From the NCBI GenBank assembly GCA_027563935.2, contig CM050453.2:11798001-11862000 (forward strand): a stretch of DNA of 64,000 nucleotides, read 5' to 3'. Positions 53,963-64,000 of this stretch are shown in pieces (position 1 is the stretch's first letter; each line of letters opens with the position of its first letter). The notes under the pieces are model-generated. The model made no database searches, was not told the DNA's origin, and worked only from the letters and a program-made list of their open reading frames with translations. The DNA comes from Costus lasius. Lineage: Eukaryota > Streptophyta > Magnoliopsida > Zingiberales > Costaceae. A program made the translations under genes and the position numbers.

Positions 53963-55646
53963 TGAAAGTCCCCTAAGAGACGGGGAGTGAAACCCTAATA
54001 GGCGCATATGGAGGTTTTCATGCAGCGGAAGGGGTTTCTAGGGATCGAATGCATGATATATGATCAACTTTAAAATCAATTGCATAGAATGGTAGCGACT
54101 CATACCATGGCCATCGCTTGGATGGTGTCTAGGAAGAAGAGAGAACGATGGGGTTCTCCTCCAAAGCGCCACACACAAGATGATCGATGACTTGCTCCTT
54201 GGACGCTCCTTGTGCTAGCAAGGTTCTCCAAGTGACCTTGTCGTGTGAGAAGGGATGAAGAAGATGAGATCCACTGCTTGGCGATTCTTCCTTGTCGTCA
54301 AAGCCTCTTCCACGAGAATGCCCCAAAAAAAAAACACGAGAAGAGAGGGGCGACAACAATAGGAGTGAAGAGGTGAGGCGTGGTCACGTATGTGATCATG
54401 CTTTCTAAAAATAGAAAGCCACTCCTCAACATGCGATCAAGGGTTTTTCCCAATCGCATATTTCTCTTAACTTGAACCGTGCGCTCACATGATGAGCTGG
54501 TTCAATTTTGTTTGGTTCAAAGACCAATTAACCCAAGCTATTAGTCCAGATCACATTAAACCCTAAGGTTCTTGATCTGACCGTTGATCTCTTGATGCTC
54601 CTGATCTCACCGATCTAGCATCCATTCTCTCAATCGAAGCTTACCGATCTCAAGCCCTAATCAATCAAACATGATCAGACCAGATCTCACTCACAATCAG
54701 AGATTAAATCCCTTTAAACTGAACCTAAACAATTCAGTCCACACGATCTGACTTAAGTAAGCCATATCATCAAATTGTGCGACCCTAAGGGTTTCCTTTA
54801 AATGTCGGTAACGATAACTTACGTCATCACGATCAGTGAGGGGTATCTAGCAACACATCACTGTCTCCCGATATAAAAGAAAGAGTCTTCCAAGACTACA
54901 CCCAAACCACAGCACAAGTGTGAATCCACTTCACCAGGCATACATGATTCCTTTGCCACTGGATGTTCTTATTGGACAAGCGTGTCAAGCCTGTAGCTCC
55001 AATATGATGAGCATGATTAGATCAGATGAACATAGTCACCTGGGTATGGCCATACACTTTCTCAATCATCTCATCCAGGGGGGCCCCTTTAGAACATCAC
55101 ACTCCAAACAAGGAGACGGCAATCCTATATCTATCACTAGCGCCCTAACATGACTCAAGTTCACCATCCAAGATAGTCTATAACCATTATGTTTCAAATG
55201 ATATTGAACTACCTCAAAACAATGACAATCATCATTTAGAAACACAAGTGATTTCAAGTCAGAGGACATGTGCCACTTGTTGCAAACAAGGATTATTCAC
55301 ATTGTGACAAGCAATTGAATATCCTAGTAGGGTCTGTCCAGTACATCCAATGTACCCATGAGTCTACATCTTATTCCATGCTCGAAGCATCCTATAAGAT
55401 TAGAACACATATTAGTCTCAATCATATCAAGGCTGTCTCATGTTCACCAAGATATATCGACTAAGGACAAAAGTACATGTCAGCCTAGCTGAACAGCTTT
55501 GAGACATTATTCAGAAGCACATGTATTGCAGCAGACAATGTAACAAACTGAATAACAATCATTGCCTTTATAAACAAAAGAGTTTATACATGATACTGAT
55601 AGTATCCCAAGGCCTCAAACATTAGCCTTAAGGGCATACCCCAACA
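53963..55646 (-). repeat. Copia 5' LTR (copy 2)
   Basis: 1684 bp. Transcription of the copia element would begin within it on the minus strand, away from Athila pol and toward Athila gag. Confidence 0.96.
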
Positions 55647-55651
55647 GATAC
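55647..55651 (+). other. Copia target-site duplication GATAC (right side)
   Basis: Matches 46551-46555. The Athila reading frame resumes here in the same phase. Confidence 0.95.
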
Positions 55652-55727
55652 TAATGCCGGAGATGAGAAAGAAGCATATACAAAATTACTCGACTCCACT
55701 CAAAAAATTGAAAGCAAGAGAGAGAAG

Positions 55728-58682
55728 TTGGAGTTTCCAAGTGTAGTGAAACCGGAGGTAACCACTGCACAAAAGATTGAACTTAAAGTCCTACCAAATA
55801 ACCTAAGGTATGAATTCCTTGGTGATGACTCCACCCTTCCGGTTATCGTCGATGCGAACTTAAGTAAGTATCAAACTCAACTTCTTCTTGAAGAGCTTAA
55901 ACAACGAAAGAAGGTAATTGGATATTCTATTGATGATATCAAGGGTATTAATCCATCTCTTTGTATGCACAGGATCTTCCTAGAAGAGGGAAGTAAGCCC
56001 ACCGTGGAATGCCAAAGACGTTTAAATCCTAATATGAAGGATGTTGTCAAAAAGGAGATACTCAAACTTTTGGACGCCGGGGTGATCTACCCGATCTCGG
56101 ACAGCAAATGGGTTAGCCCCGTTCATGTGGTCCCAAAGAAAGGGGGAGTGACAGTGGTCAAGAATGAAAATAATGAGCTGATTCCTACGCGAACGGTAAC
56201 CGGGTGGCGCATGTGTATAGATTACCGAAAATTGAACACAGCCACCCGAAAAGATCATTTTCCTCTTCCATTCATTGATCAAATGTTAGAACGCTTAGCA
56301 TGTAACTCACATTTCTGTTTTTTGGATGGTTTTTCAGGATTCTTTCAAATCCCGATACATCCGGACGATCAAGAAAAGACAACGTTTACATGCCCGTTCG
56401 GGACATTCGCATACCGACGCATGCCATTCGGGTTATGCAATGCACCCGCCACGTTTCAACGGTGCATGATGGCAATTTTTTTCGATCACCTTGAAATGAT
56501 TATGGATGTGTTTATGGATGATTTTTCAGTTTATGGATCCTCTTTTGATGCTTGTTTAACGAACTTATCAAAGATTCTGCAGAGATGCGAGGAGGTAGAC
56601 TTAGTCCTTAATTGGGAAAAATGTCATTTTATGGTCAAAGAAGGTATTGTCCTAGGGCACTTGATATCTGAGCGCGGTATCGAGGTGGATAAAGCCAAAG
56701 TATATGTTATTGAGAGGATGCCACCTCCCTCTACGGTGAAGGGAATCCGTAGCTTCCTTGGACATGCTGGATTTTACCGTCGGTTTATCAAAGACTTTTC
56801 CATCATTTCTAAGCCCCTTACTAGTCTCCTTGCTAAAGATGCTCCATTTATTTTTGATCAAGATTGTTTGACTGCTTTTTGCAAACTGAAGGCATCATTA
56901 ACTTCTGCTCCTATCATGCAGCCCCCAGATTGGTCGTGCCCATTCGAGTTGATGTGCGATGCGAGTGATTTTGCGGTTGGCGTAGCCCTAGGGCAGCGCA
57001 AGGATGGGAGGCTGCATGCTATCTACTATGCGAGTAAAACCTTGGATGGAGCGCAAGCCAACTATGCCACCACTGAAAAAGAACTATTAGCGATCGTGTT
57101 TGCATTCGATAAGTTTCGCTCCTACTTAGCCAATTCTAAGGTTATCGTTTTCACTGACCATGCAGCTATCCGATACCTCATCACCAAAAAGGACGCTAAA
57201 CCGAGACTCATCCGCTGGATACTTCTACTGCAAGAATTCGATCTAGAAATCAAAGATAAAAAGGGAACTGAAAATGTAGTCGCGGATCATCTTTCGCGCC
57301 TTAGAGAGGAACAATGCACTGAAGATGTTGTGAATCCACCGATAAATGATATGTTCCCCGACGAACACCTTTTAGCTGTCACTCATGACGGCACACCCTG
57401 GTATGCCGATTTTGTGAATTATTTGGTATCTAACATTCTACCCCCAGATCTAACCTTTCAGAGGAAGAAGAAGTTTCTTTCAGATGTGCGGCATTATTAT
57501 TGGGATGATCCACTCTTGTATCGAAGATATGCAGACGGTATTTACAGAAGATGTATACCGGAGTGGGAAGTTCGGGATGTTCTGTATCAATGTCACACAT
57601 CACCGTATGGAGGACATGCAAGCACTTCCAAAACCACCTTTAAAGTGTTGCAATCCGGTTTCTATTGGCCAACCTTGTTTAAAGATACCTGGAGTTACGT
57701 TCGCTCTTGCGATCAATGCCAACGCACCGGAAACATATCAAGACATGACGAAATGCCCATGCACACTATTTTGGAAGTTGAAGTATTTGACGTGTGGGGT
57801 ATTGACTTCATGGGACCCTTTCCCTCTTCCCACAACAATAGATTCATTCTCGTAGCAGTTGACTATGTGTCAAAGTGGGTGGAGGCAATGGCTTCACCAA
57901 CTAATGATTCCCGTGTAGTCATGAGAATGTTTAGCAAAATCATTTTACCAAGGTTTGGAACACCAAGGGTGGTTATTAGTGACGGGGGATCTCATTTCAT
58001 GGAGCGCAAATTCAAAACCCTTATGAAGAAATATGGAATTCTGCACAAAGTCGCCACACCATATCATTCCCAAACAAGTGGCCAAGTAGAAGTATCAAAT
58101 AGAGAAATTAAGCGGATTTTGGAGAAAACAGTTTCTCGCTCAAGAACAGATTGGTCACTAAGATTGGATGATGCCTTGTGGGCCTACCGTACCGCATTCA
58201 AAACGCCCATCGGTATGTCCCCCTTCCAGCTAGTGTATGGTAAATCATGCCATTTACCCGTGGAAATTCAGCACAAAGCATTTTGGGCAGTCAAGCTGCT
58301 GAACTTTGACCTTAAAGACGCCGGGGATAAACGCAAATTGCAAATCAATGAACTAGACGAATTTCGACGGGAAGCTTATGAGAATGCTAGAATATTTAAG
58401 GAGCGCACAAAGAATTGGCACGATTCTCGCATTACCAAGAAAAGTTTCCAAGTTGGCGATCATGTACTGTTGTTCAACTCTAGGTTGAAGCTCTTCCCCG
58501 AAAAACTAAGGACGAGATGGTCTGGCCCTTTTGTTATTCAGCACATCTTTCCTCACGGAGCTATTGAAATATGGAGTGAGGGCACCGGTAATTTCAAAGT
58601 AAATGGACATCGCCTCAAGCATTACTTCCATGGAGATCCGATAAAGAAAGGGATGTCACATACCTTGTCCGACCCTACCTGA
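55728..58682 (+). CDS. Athila-type Pol: reverse transcriptase, RNase H, integrase (copy 2)
   Basis: 984 codons, the same protein as 4272-7226. Motifs are as in that copy: FMDDF near residue 262-266, RNase H acidic residues near 411, 452 and 476, integrase HHCC near 622-664 and D-D-E near 693, 752 and 788, GPF module near 930. The first codon is TTG and the frame is open upstream to the copia TSD; the real N-terminus is in the protease region 45756-46555 on the other side of copia. The frame has no internal stop. It follows protease in the gag-pro-pol order of Athila. Confidence 0.95.
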   Translation: MEFPSVVKPEVTTAQKIELKVLPNNLRYEFLGDDSTLPVIVDANLSKYQTQLLLEELKQRKKVIGYSIDDIKGINPSLCMHRIFLEEGSKPTVECQRRLNPNMKDVVKKEILKLLDAGVIYPISDSKWVSPVHVVPKKGGVTVVKNENNELIPTRTVTGWRMCIDYRKLNTATRKDHFPLPFIDQMLERLACNSHFCFLDGFSGFFQIPIHPDDQEKTTFTCPFGTFAYRRMPFGLCNAPATFQRCMMAIFFDHLEMIMDVFMDDFSVYGSSFDACLTNLSKILQRCEEVDLVLNWEKCHFMVKEGIVLGHLISERGIEVDKAKVYVIERMPPPSTVKGIRSFLGHAGFYRRFIKDFSIISKPLTSLLAKDAPFIFDQDCLTAFCKLKASLTSAPIMQPPDWSCPFELMCDASDFAVGVALGQRKDGRLHAIYYASKTLDGAQANYATTEKELLAIVFAFDKFRSYLANSKVIVFTDHAAIRYLITKKDAKPRLIRWILLLQEFDLEIKDKKGTENVVADHLSRLREEQCTEDVVNPPINDMFPDEHLLAVTHDGTPWYADFVNYLVSNILPPDLTFQRKKKFLSDVRHYYWDDPLLYRRYADGIYRRCIPEWEVRDVLYQCHTSPYGGHASTSKTTFKVLQSGFYWPTLFKDTWSYVRSCDQCQRTGNISRHDEMPMHTILEVEVFDVWGIDFMGPFPSSHNNRFILVAVDYVSKWVEAMASPTNDSRVVMRMFSKIILPRFGTPRVVISDGGSHFMERKFKTLMKKYGILHKVATPYHSQTSGQVEVSNREIKRILEKTVSRSRTDWSLRLDDALWAYRTAFKTPIGMSPFQLVYGKSCHLPVEIQHKAFWAVKLLNFDLKDAGDKRKLQINELDEFRREAYENARIFKERTKNWHDSRITKKSFQVGDHVLLFNSRLKLFPEKLRTRWSGPFVIQHIFPHGAIEIWSEGTGNFKVNGHRLKHYFHGDPIKKGMSHTLSDPT

Positions 58683-59572
58683 ATGCCAGCCACGGTCAAG
58701 CTAATGACCTAAAACTAGCGCTTCTTGGGAGGCAACCCAAGAATCTCTTCTCCTTTTCATTTCCTTTTGTTCCGTCTTTTACCTTTATGCAATGCTTTTT
58801 GTTAATATTGTTTAGTTTACTAAGTTCTGAAATTCTAAATTAGTCTTTGTTGGGTTCACCTCACTTGCATCATTATTCAGTCTACTTTTCTAGATTTTGG
58901 TCTCACCCTTCTTATTCTGCAATTGTAGCTGACACCTTTGAGATGATGAAGAAATGTATCAAGGGATGCTGAATGGACTGAGGAATGAAGAAACTGCTGA
59001 TAATCTGTTCTGAGAAATGAGGAAATAAGCTGAAATGGTATAAAAGTACTATTCCTTACCAGATTTGGAAATAGCGAGATGCGCTGGACTCCTTGGTGGA
59101 AGATTTGGAGCAGCCTTGAGATGTGGAGCAGCCACCATTATCTATTGGGTTATATTATCAGTCACCACTTCCCATATTTCCTTGAAGGAGTGGTTGAAGC
59201 AACAATGCTGCTCTTTACCGGATTTTTAAAACAGGGAACTACATTGAAGGAACACTGTTCCTTACCGGTTTCTAACATGAAAGCAGTGCTGAACTTCATG
59301 CTGCTGTGATACGTTATAAGAGAAATGGGGAGGGATCCCCAATCCGTGGAGGTTATTGAGGCCCAAGCTCCATTTTCAGAATCTCTTATGCCAAAAAAGG
59401 AGTGGGGAGTTACAAGCATGCAGGAACACTGTTCCTTACTGGCGTCACCAGCTTGAGTGAATGAGGAAACTTCTCCTTGATCTTTCTCTCCTCATCCCTA
59501 TCAGTACTTGGTGCTCAATTTCAACTATTTGACTCGCCAGAAAATTACTCTGAAAATTCACTACAACCGAGA
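58683..59572 (+). other. Athila spacer between pol and third ORF (copy 2)
   Basis: Equal to 7227-8116. No gene recognised. Confidence 0.6.
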
Positions 59573-59881
59573 TTTTCCCAGGTCACCTGACGAAATTTTC
59601 CCACCCTGGGAAACTCTCTGTCCACTCCGGATCAGAAGCCACAGAAGTCTTCCCAGGTCACTTGACGGAATTTTCCCACCTGGAAAATTCTTTGTCAACT
59701 TTGGACAGAAGCCTTCCCAGGGCACCTGACGGAATTTTCCCACCTGGGAAATTCTTTGTCAACTTTGGACAGAAGCCTTCCCAAGTCACCTGACGAAATT
59801 TTCCCAACCGGCCGCAGCAGAACCTTATTGCACAGAGGCTTTCCCAGTGGCGCCTACGAAATTTTCCCGGGTGGGAATTCA
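59573..59881 (+). repeat. Imperfect tandem repeat, five units (copy 2)
   Basis: Equal to 8117-8425, with TTTTCCCACCTGGGAAA-like inverted motifs in units of 62-76 bp. Confidence 0.85.
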
Positions 59882-60120
59882 TCCACTTATAAAGATTCGC
59901 GAGTGGGATTAGGGTTTTTCCCACTCGCTTCCCAGCCGCCACCAACTTCCCTTCCTGCACCTGCAGCCTCTCCTAGCCTTCAGATCTCCCCTCGCCGGCA
60001 CCCTGCAAGCTCGAAGCCCTCTTCTTCCCCAGCAGAAGATCACTTCCAGATCCAGTCCCCGCTTTCGCTCTCTGCGTGCGTCGTAGCTCCGATCGCTGCA
60101 TTCCTCCGCCTTCCACCTCG

Positions 60121-61323
60121 ATGGCGCCCAAACGAGCCGCTAAAGGGAAATGACCTTCCACGCCCAGCACGCCCGTAGCACCTTCCACCGAGGCAGACAT
60201 TGTCTTCCGCATTGATGAGCAGCGCCATCGCTTTCAAGCTCTCCAAGGAAGGCGTATTGTTCATACACGGTACGCAGATTCATCCACGCTTCAACAACTC
60301 GGACTCCTCGACGATATCCGGTGGATGTTCCAACAGATTGGGTGGGATCATTTCCTCGAGAGCAACTTCCCAACTTTTCCCCTGCTAGTGACTGAGTTCC
60401 TCAGCTCCCTCTCAGTCCAAGTCGACATTCATGATGAAGACAACCCAGGGCGCTTAGAGTTCCGACTTGGCAATGTAGACCACCGTCTTTCTCTCGAAGA
60501 ACTGAACAACATATTTGGATTTCCCTCCAGTGCTCCACGATGTCTGCCCGCAGCATTTCACGACTCCACATTTTGGCGGCAGATCACTTCTGAGCATGCT
60601 TACTCATCCAAGGGTGCAAGATCAGCTCCCGTGACCAACCCCTGCATCAAGTATGCCCATCGTGTGCTCTCTAACACTATCTTCGGTCGCGGGGAAAGTG
60701 AGAGCACCGTCCGGCGATCCGAACTATTTGTCCTTTGGGCTATGCTGCACGGCCACATCTTCAACTCAGCATTCTTCCTCGTCAAGCAGCTCGACAAAGT
60801 CGCACGGGCAAAGAAGGGATCTATTGTCCTCGGTGGCCTCATCACCCCTATCGCTATCGCCCTTGGCATGGAACCTTACCGAATGGAAAGAGCACCTGGA
60901 CACAATAAAATCGACATCGAATCCTGCGTTGCTATGCGGATGATTGCAAGGGAAGGTGGAATGCTCCGCCTTATTTTACCTCGAGGTCTCATCTTGTACC
61001 TCCCCAACACAGCCAGAACTTCCGTACAAGATCGCCAGAACTGGCGTATCACCTCCGTCGTAGACCTTGACGCTGAAGAGCAGCCACCCCCCTTGGCAAC
61101 CGACGCGCCCGCGGGTTCCTCCCTGTCTAGCCGACATCCCCATACAACCACGGACCAAATTATACGCGCCTCCTACTCCGAGATTCTTCAGCTTAGGCAC
61201 TCGCAAGCACGCATATTCGCAAAAGTTAACGACATTGCCACTTTCCTCCACGACCATCTCCAGTATCCAAGCCCCGAGGAACCCGAAGCCTCTGATGATT
61301 CAAACGCCCCGGGTGACACTTAG
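60121..61323 (+). pseudogene. Athila third ORF in env position, early stop (copy 2)
   Basis: ATG at 60121 with TGA at codon 11 (60151-60153), then open to TAG ending at 61323. An internal ATG at 60325 gives 332 residues identical to copy 1. The conserved LSLEELNNIFGFPS block and its place after pol mark it as the Athila third ORF; function unknown, no membrane segment seen. The shared stop means that both copies come from an already mutated element. Confidence 0.8.
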
Positions 61324-62293
61324 CTCGGAGAGGATATACCACCCCTGTGAGTACTCCATGCCTATTATTTATTCACATTTCACTTTCATGCATAGGGACT
61401 ATGCATCATTTCGTGTTGGGGGTGGGGTATGCATCGTTGCTTTGCTTGTGATACATGCTCTTGTTTTCTTTAGTCTAGTTCCTATTATCTTAGATTAGCA
61501 TTAGACATTACATCATGAACATTAACACCAGATCTACATTTCCCAGAGAATTGTGAACTTATAGTTGAGATTGGTTTTATGGTCTGATGATAGTATCCTG
61601 TCATTGTCTTTCTGAATTAGGTCTTGTGCTCTAACCTTAAACGATAATTAACTCATCGGAAGAATGATAATCCTAGGAATCATGCCTTAAGTAAACTAAG
61701 TCACATCTCTTACGTTTCCTACTCTTGTTAAAAACTTTTGCATTCCATTTATTTGCGCAGTGACCTATATGTCCAAGTAAAACTCTTGGAAAAGAATTTA
61801 AGGAGAGAAAAGTGCTCTCAAAAGAGAGCGAGGAATTATTTTGACCCAAAAAAAAAGAGAGAAACAAAGGAGATAAAAGTGCCCTCAAAAGAGGGCGAGG
61901 AGCTAAATAGAGAAAAATATGAGGAGAGAAAAGTGTCCCAAAAAAGGGACGAGGAGGAAATAAGAATTGCATGACGATCCCAAATACTAATTCTAAATCT
62001 TTTCCTTTAAATTGAAATGAAGTTCGTGGACAAACTAGGCATTGCGCAAGTTATGAATGCACAGTCAAAGCTTGACAAAGGACATAAGATGAGGGAGCTT
62101 AATTCTCTTTTAAGTCATGAAACTTAGGCATTTGAATTTCCGAAGATGAGAAAACTTGAAGTAAAATCTTTATTAGAGCATTGACCTTGTAAGAAGACAT
62201 GACCGGAAACCAACTCAGTAGTCATAAAACTCTCTCAATTATAATGTTCATGAACCTAGGAATTACTGCTTGCTTGAGGACAAGCAAGAATTT
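61324..62293 (+). other. Athila 3' noncoding region (copy 2)
   Basis: Equal to 9868-10838. It includes the three hairpin repeats listed separately. Otherwise nothing recognised. Confidence 0.55.
61814..61950 (+). repeat. Three hairpin-forming repeats (copy 2)
   Basis: Hairpins at 61814-61829, 61881-61896 and 61935-61950, with the same stems as in copy 1. The A-run between the first two is one base shorter than in copy 1. Confidence 0.8.
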
Positions 62294-62308
62294 AAGTGTG
62301 GGGATATT
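62294..62308 (+). other. Athila polypurine tract (copy 2)
   Basis: AAGTGTGGGGATATT directly before the 3' LTR. Confidence 0.85.
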
Positions 62309-63619
62309 TGATGCGATGCATTTATGCTTGGTATTTTCATATACTATGAAGCATTTTTTCTGTTAAATCATCGCTTTTGCATCATCATTTTTACTTAAAT
62401 TCTTCCATATGCGCGGAATCTACACAAGATCTGGTGTTATCTAACTTTTCAGGAAATTCTGAAGAAACTGAAGTTTTCACAGCCGGGTTGAGAAGATTTT
62501 CCCAACCTGGGAAAAGTTCCGCCTGTCACAAAAATCTGCTCGACTCTAACTCGGTGGGCTCCAAATCTTAGGGGTACTTTGGTAAATGTTAATCACGACT
62601 ATAGGGGGATAAAAGGGAAGCTTTGAGACCTTAATCAAGGATGAAACCCTAATCAAGAGAAGGGAGAAACGGCTGTGGACGTGACCTGGGCGGCTGGAGA
62701 AGACAAAACACGATTTCAAGGAAAAGAGGAGCCCTTGGAAGCCCCTAGCAAAGATTTCTTCATCTACTCAGAAAGGGGAGTCAAGATATCTCTTAATCCT
62801 TCATTTTCATTGTTGTTTCTACCCTCCAAATGGATTTCTTGAGTGTGAGCTTGTTGTCGAATATTCATGACGTCTCTAAGATGATTGTAGCTTAAAATAC
62901 TATCGGGGTTAGGGCTTAGCCCTATGCCTAAAACACATTCATGAAGTAGTTTATTATTTTGACATGTTGGTTTGATTTAGTTGACCTAGCATATGTGTTT
63001 GTCATTTCCTTACAACTCTTATTGCATATTATTGATCTCCGATATAGAGAGAAAAAGCGACAGCCCAATCTCGATATCGGTGTTTGTATGTTTTGGACGT
63101 TGGGAGAAAAAGCGACAGCCCAATCCCGACGTCGGATCTCGTATGCTTGGGCGCATGAAGAAGAGCACGAAAGTAGCTCTTCTCCCACGTGAGAGAACAA
63201 CTATCCATCCCTCGCCCCATGGGCCTATGTAAATTTACAAGCCACGAAAGTAGGAGGTAGATTTGCATAAGCACCGAACCGTGCTGCTGAAAGGGGGCGG
63301 TTTGTACCATTTGATGGATCTCTTCAACTTATCAAACTTTGCATATCATGTAGTTACTATTTTCATTCGCGGATTGGCATAGCGGTGAAGTCCGATGCCC
63401 CGATATTCTCCCATAATAGAAATCCGATCGTTTATCTGTCCGCTTGCTACTTTCCTTGCTTAGCATTTACTTATTAATTGTTAGTTATTTCGATCGCTTT
63501 AAATCATCCCTTGATTTGTCTAGACTGCGACTCAAGGATTTACCGGTACTTGACAAATTGGTCTCTGTGGACGATATAATTTACTACTTCGATTAGACCG
63601 TACACTTGCGGGCTCATCA
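62309..63619 (+). repeat. Athila 3' LTR (copy 2)
   Basis: 1311 bp, TGATGCGATGC to GGGCTCATCA. It differs from the copy 1 3' LTR at two positions that I saw (62817 and 63208 here). Confidence 0.95.
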
Positions 63620-63624
63620 CTTGT
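63620..63624 (+). other. Athila target-site duplication CTTGT (right side)
   Basis: Matches 42690-42694. Confidence 0.93.
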
Positions 63625-64000
63625 CCACCGCCGTCCGCGTCTTCTTCGCCGCCCCAGTCTCGCCGCCAGTTGCTGGACCTCACCTCCATACCGGCTTGGA
63701 AGGCACAGCCGGCAGCCACTTCATCGGAAAGGAGTCGGCGGCCTGAGCAATCGCCGAGGTAAACTCTTTCCTCGCTGTCGTTTTTTCCTTCTTCCTCGGT
63801 CGAGCTCACGGCTCTCGAGCGGTTCCTGTTCTTTGTCTCCGACAATGGTGTGTGTGTGCTTGCATCCTTCTTCTCCTGCTCCTCAGGCGAGCCCTCCTCT
63901 CTTCTCGGCTGCCGGCCCACCTGCGTGCAGGAATTTCCGTAGCCAGCTCGTGCCTGCGTGTGTGAGTTGTCCCTCCGTCGTCTGCATGTGACGTTTGTCA
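63625..64000 (+). repeat. Right part of the solo LTR (copy 2, cut by window edge)
   Basis: Equal to 12170-12545. It runs off the right edge; the duplication may continue beyond. Confidence 0.85.

Larger units (their letters stand above)
46556..55646 (-). mobile_element. Full-length Ty1/copia element nested in Athila
   Basis: 9091 bp with two 1684-bp LTRs, GATAC target duplicates, an initiator tRNA-Met primer site, a long leader, a gag-pol frame and a polypurine tract, all on the minus strand. Five substitutions between the LTRs were counted (about 0.3 percent). The polyprotein has a frameshift near its C-terminal end. Confidence 0.97.
42695..63619 (+). mobile_element. Full-length Athila-type Ty3/gypsy element, interrupted by copia
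   Basis: Order: 5' LTR, tRNA-Asp primer-binding site, gag, protease, [copia 46556-55646], pol, repeat array, third ORF, hairpin repeats, polypurine tract, 3' LTR. Without copia and one GATAC it is about 11.8 kb, normal for Athila. About ten substitutions separate its LTRs (near 0.8 percent), against five between the copia LTRs, which fits the copia insertion being younger. It carries CTTGT on both sides. Confidence 0.96.
51456..64000 (+). repeat. Right arm of the 51.46-kb near-identical direct duplication
   Basis: Partner of 1-12545. It still matches at the very end of the window, so the repeat continues past 64000 by an unknown length. Confidence 0.95.

Overview
This window looks like repeat-dense nuclear DNA of a flowering plant. 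The evidence is two plant LTR-retrotransposon lineages (a Ty3/gypsy Athila-type element primed by tRNA-Asp and a Ty1/copia element primed by initiator tRNA-Met), several MITEs, a hAT end, solo LTRs, and plant-style snRNA promoter signals (USE plus TATA). Nothing identifies the species; a monocot is possible but is only a guess. I found no intact single-copy host protein gene. Nearly everything can be explained by transposable elements, their remnants and duplications.

Layout. Positions 1-12545 and 51456-64000 are the same sequence, with only a handful of differences seen by eye. The window therefore shows a little more than one period of a direct duplication with a period of about 51.46 kb. 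The best-preserved object is the nested element at 42695-63619. It is an Athila-type element with 1311-bp LTRs and CTTGT target-site duplications (TSDs), split within its gag-pro-pol frame by a 9.09-kb minus-strand copia element (46556-55646) with 1684-bp LTRs and GATAC TSDs. The Athila itself sits in a solo LTR of another retrotransposon (TSD CCTAA). The left half of that solo LTR lies at 41934-42689 and its right half at 12170-13472 (again from 63625). The left arm of the window (1-12164) is the right-hand part of the same nested structure.

Between the nested elements (12170-42689) lies a mosaic. An 8-kb segment occurs twice in direct orientation (12689-20623 and 31476-39826). Each copy carries a truncated solo LTR, a MITE, GC-rich tandem repeats, two gene-like fragments, AT-rich tracts and snRNA-like units. 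Between the copies are an inverted second solo LTR (21945-23464), a Mutator-like MITE, degenerate AT repeats, a roughly 45-bp minisatellite array (25.5-26.3 kb), an uninformative pyrimidine-rich tract (26.3-30.7 kb) and a truncated hAT end (30759-31475). After the second copy come two 778-bp tandem units and more AT repeats, leading to the solo LTR and foldback MITE at 41.9-42.7 kb.

The most interesting signal is a family of six snRNA-like units (near 13.6, 20.4, 21.2, 32.4, 39.6 and 40.4 kb). The unit at 40264-40470 has, in the right order and spacing, a perfect USE, a TATA box 32 bp after it, a long hairpin with an 11-nt U-rich loop, an Sm-type site AUUUUUG, terminal hairpins and a perfect plant 3' box. 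Paired positions vary in compensating ways between copies. The layout resembles U5 snRNA, but the canonical U5 loop sequence is missing, so it is reported as a candidate unassigned Sm-class RNA family.

Functional state. The Athila pol frame is open. Its gag is separated from protease by one in-frame UAG, and its third ORF has a UGA at codon 11. The copia polyprotein is frameshifted just inside its RNase H end. Neither element looks autonomous as it stands.
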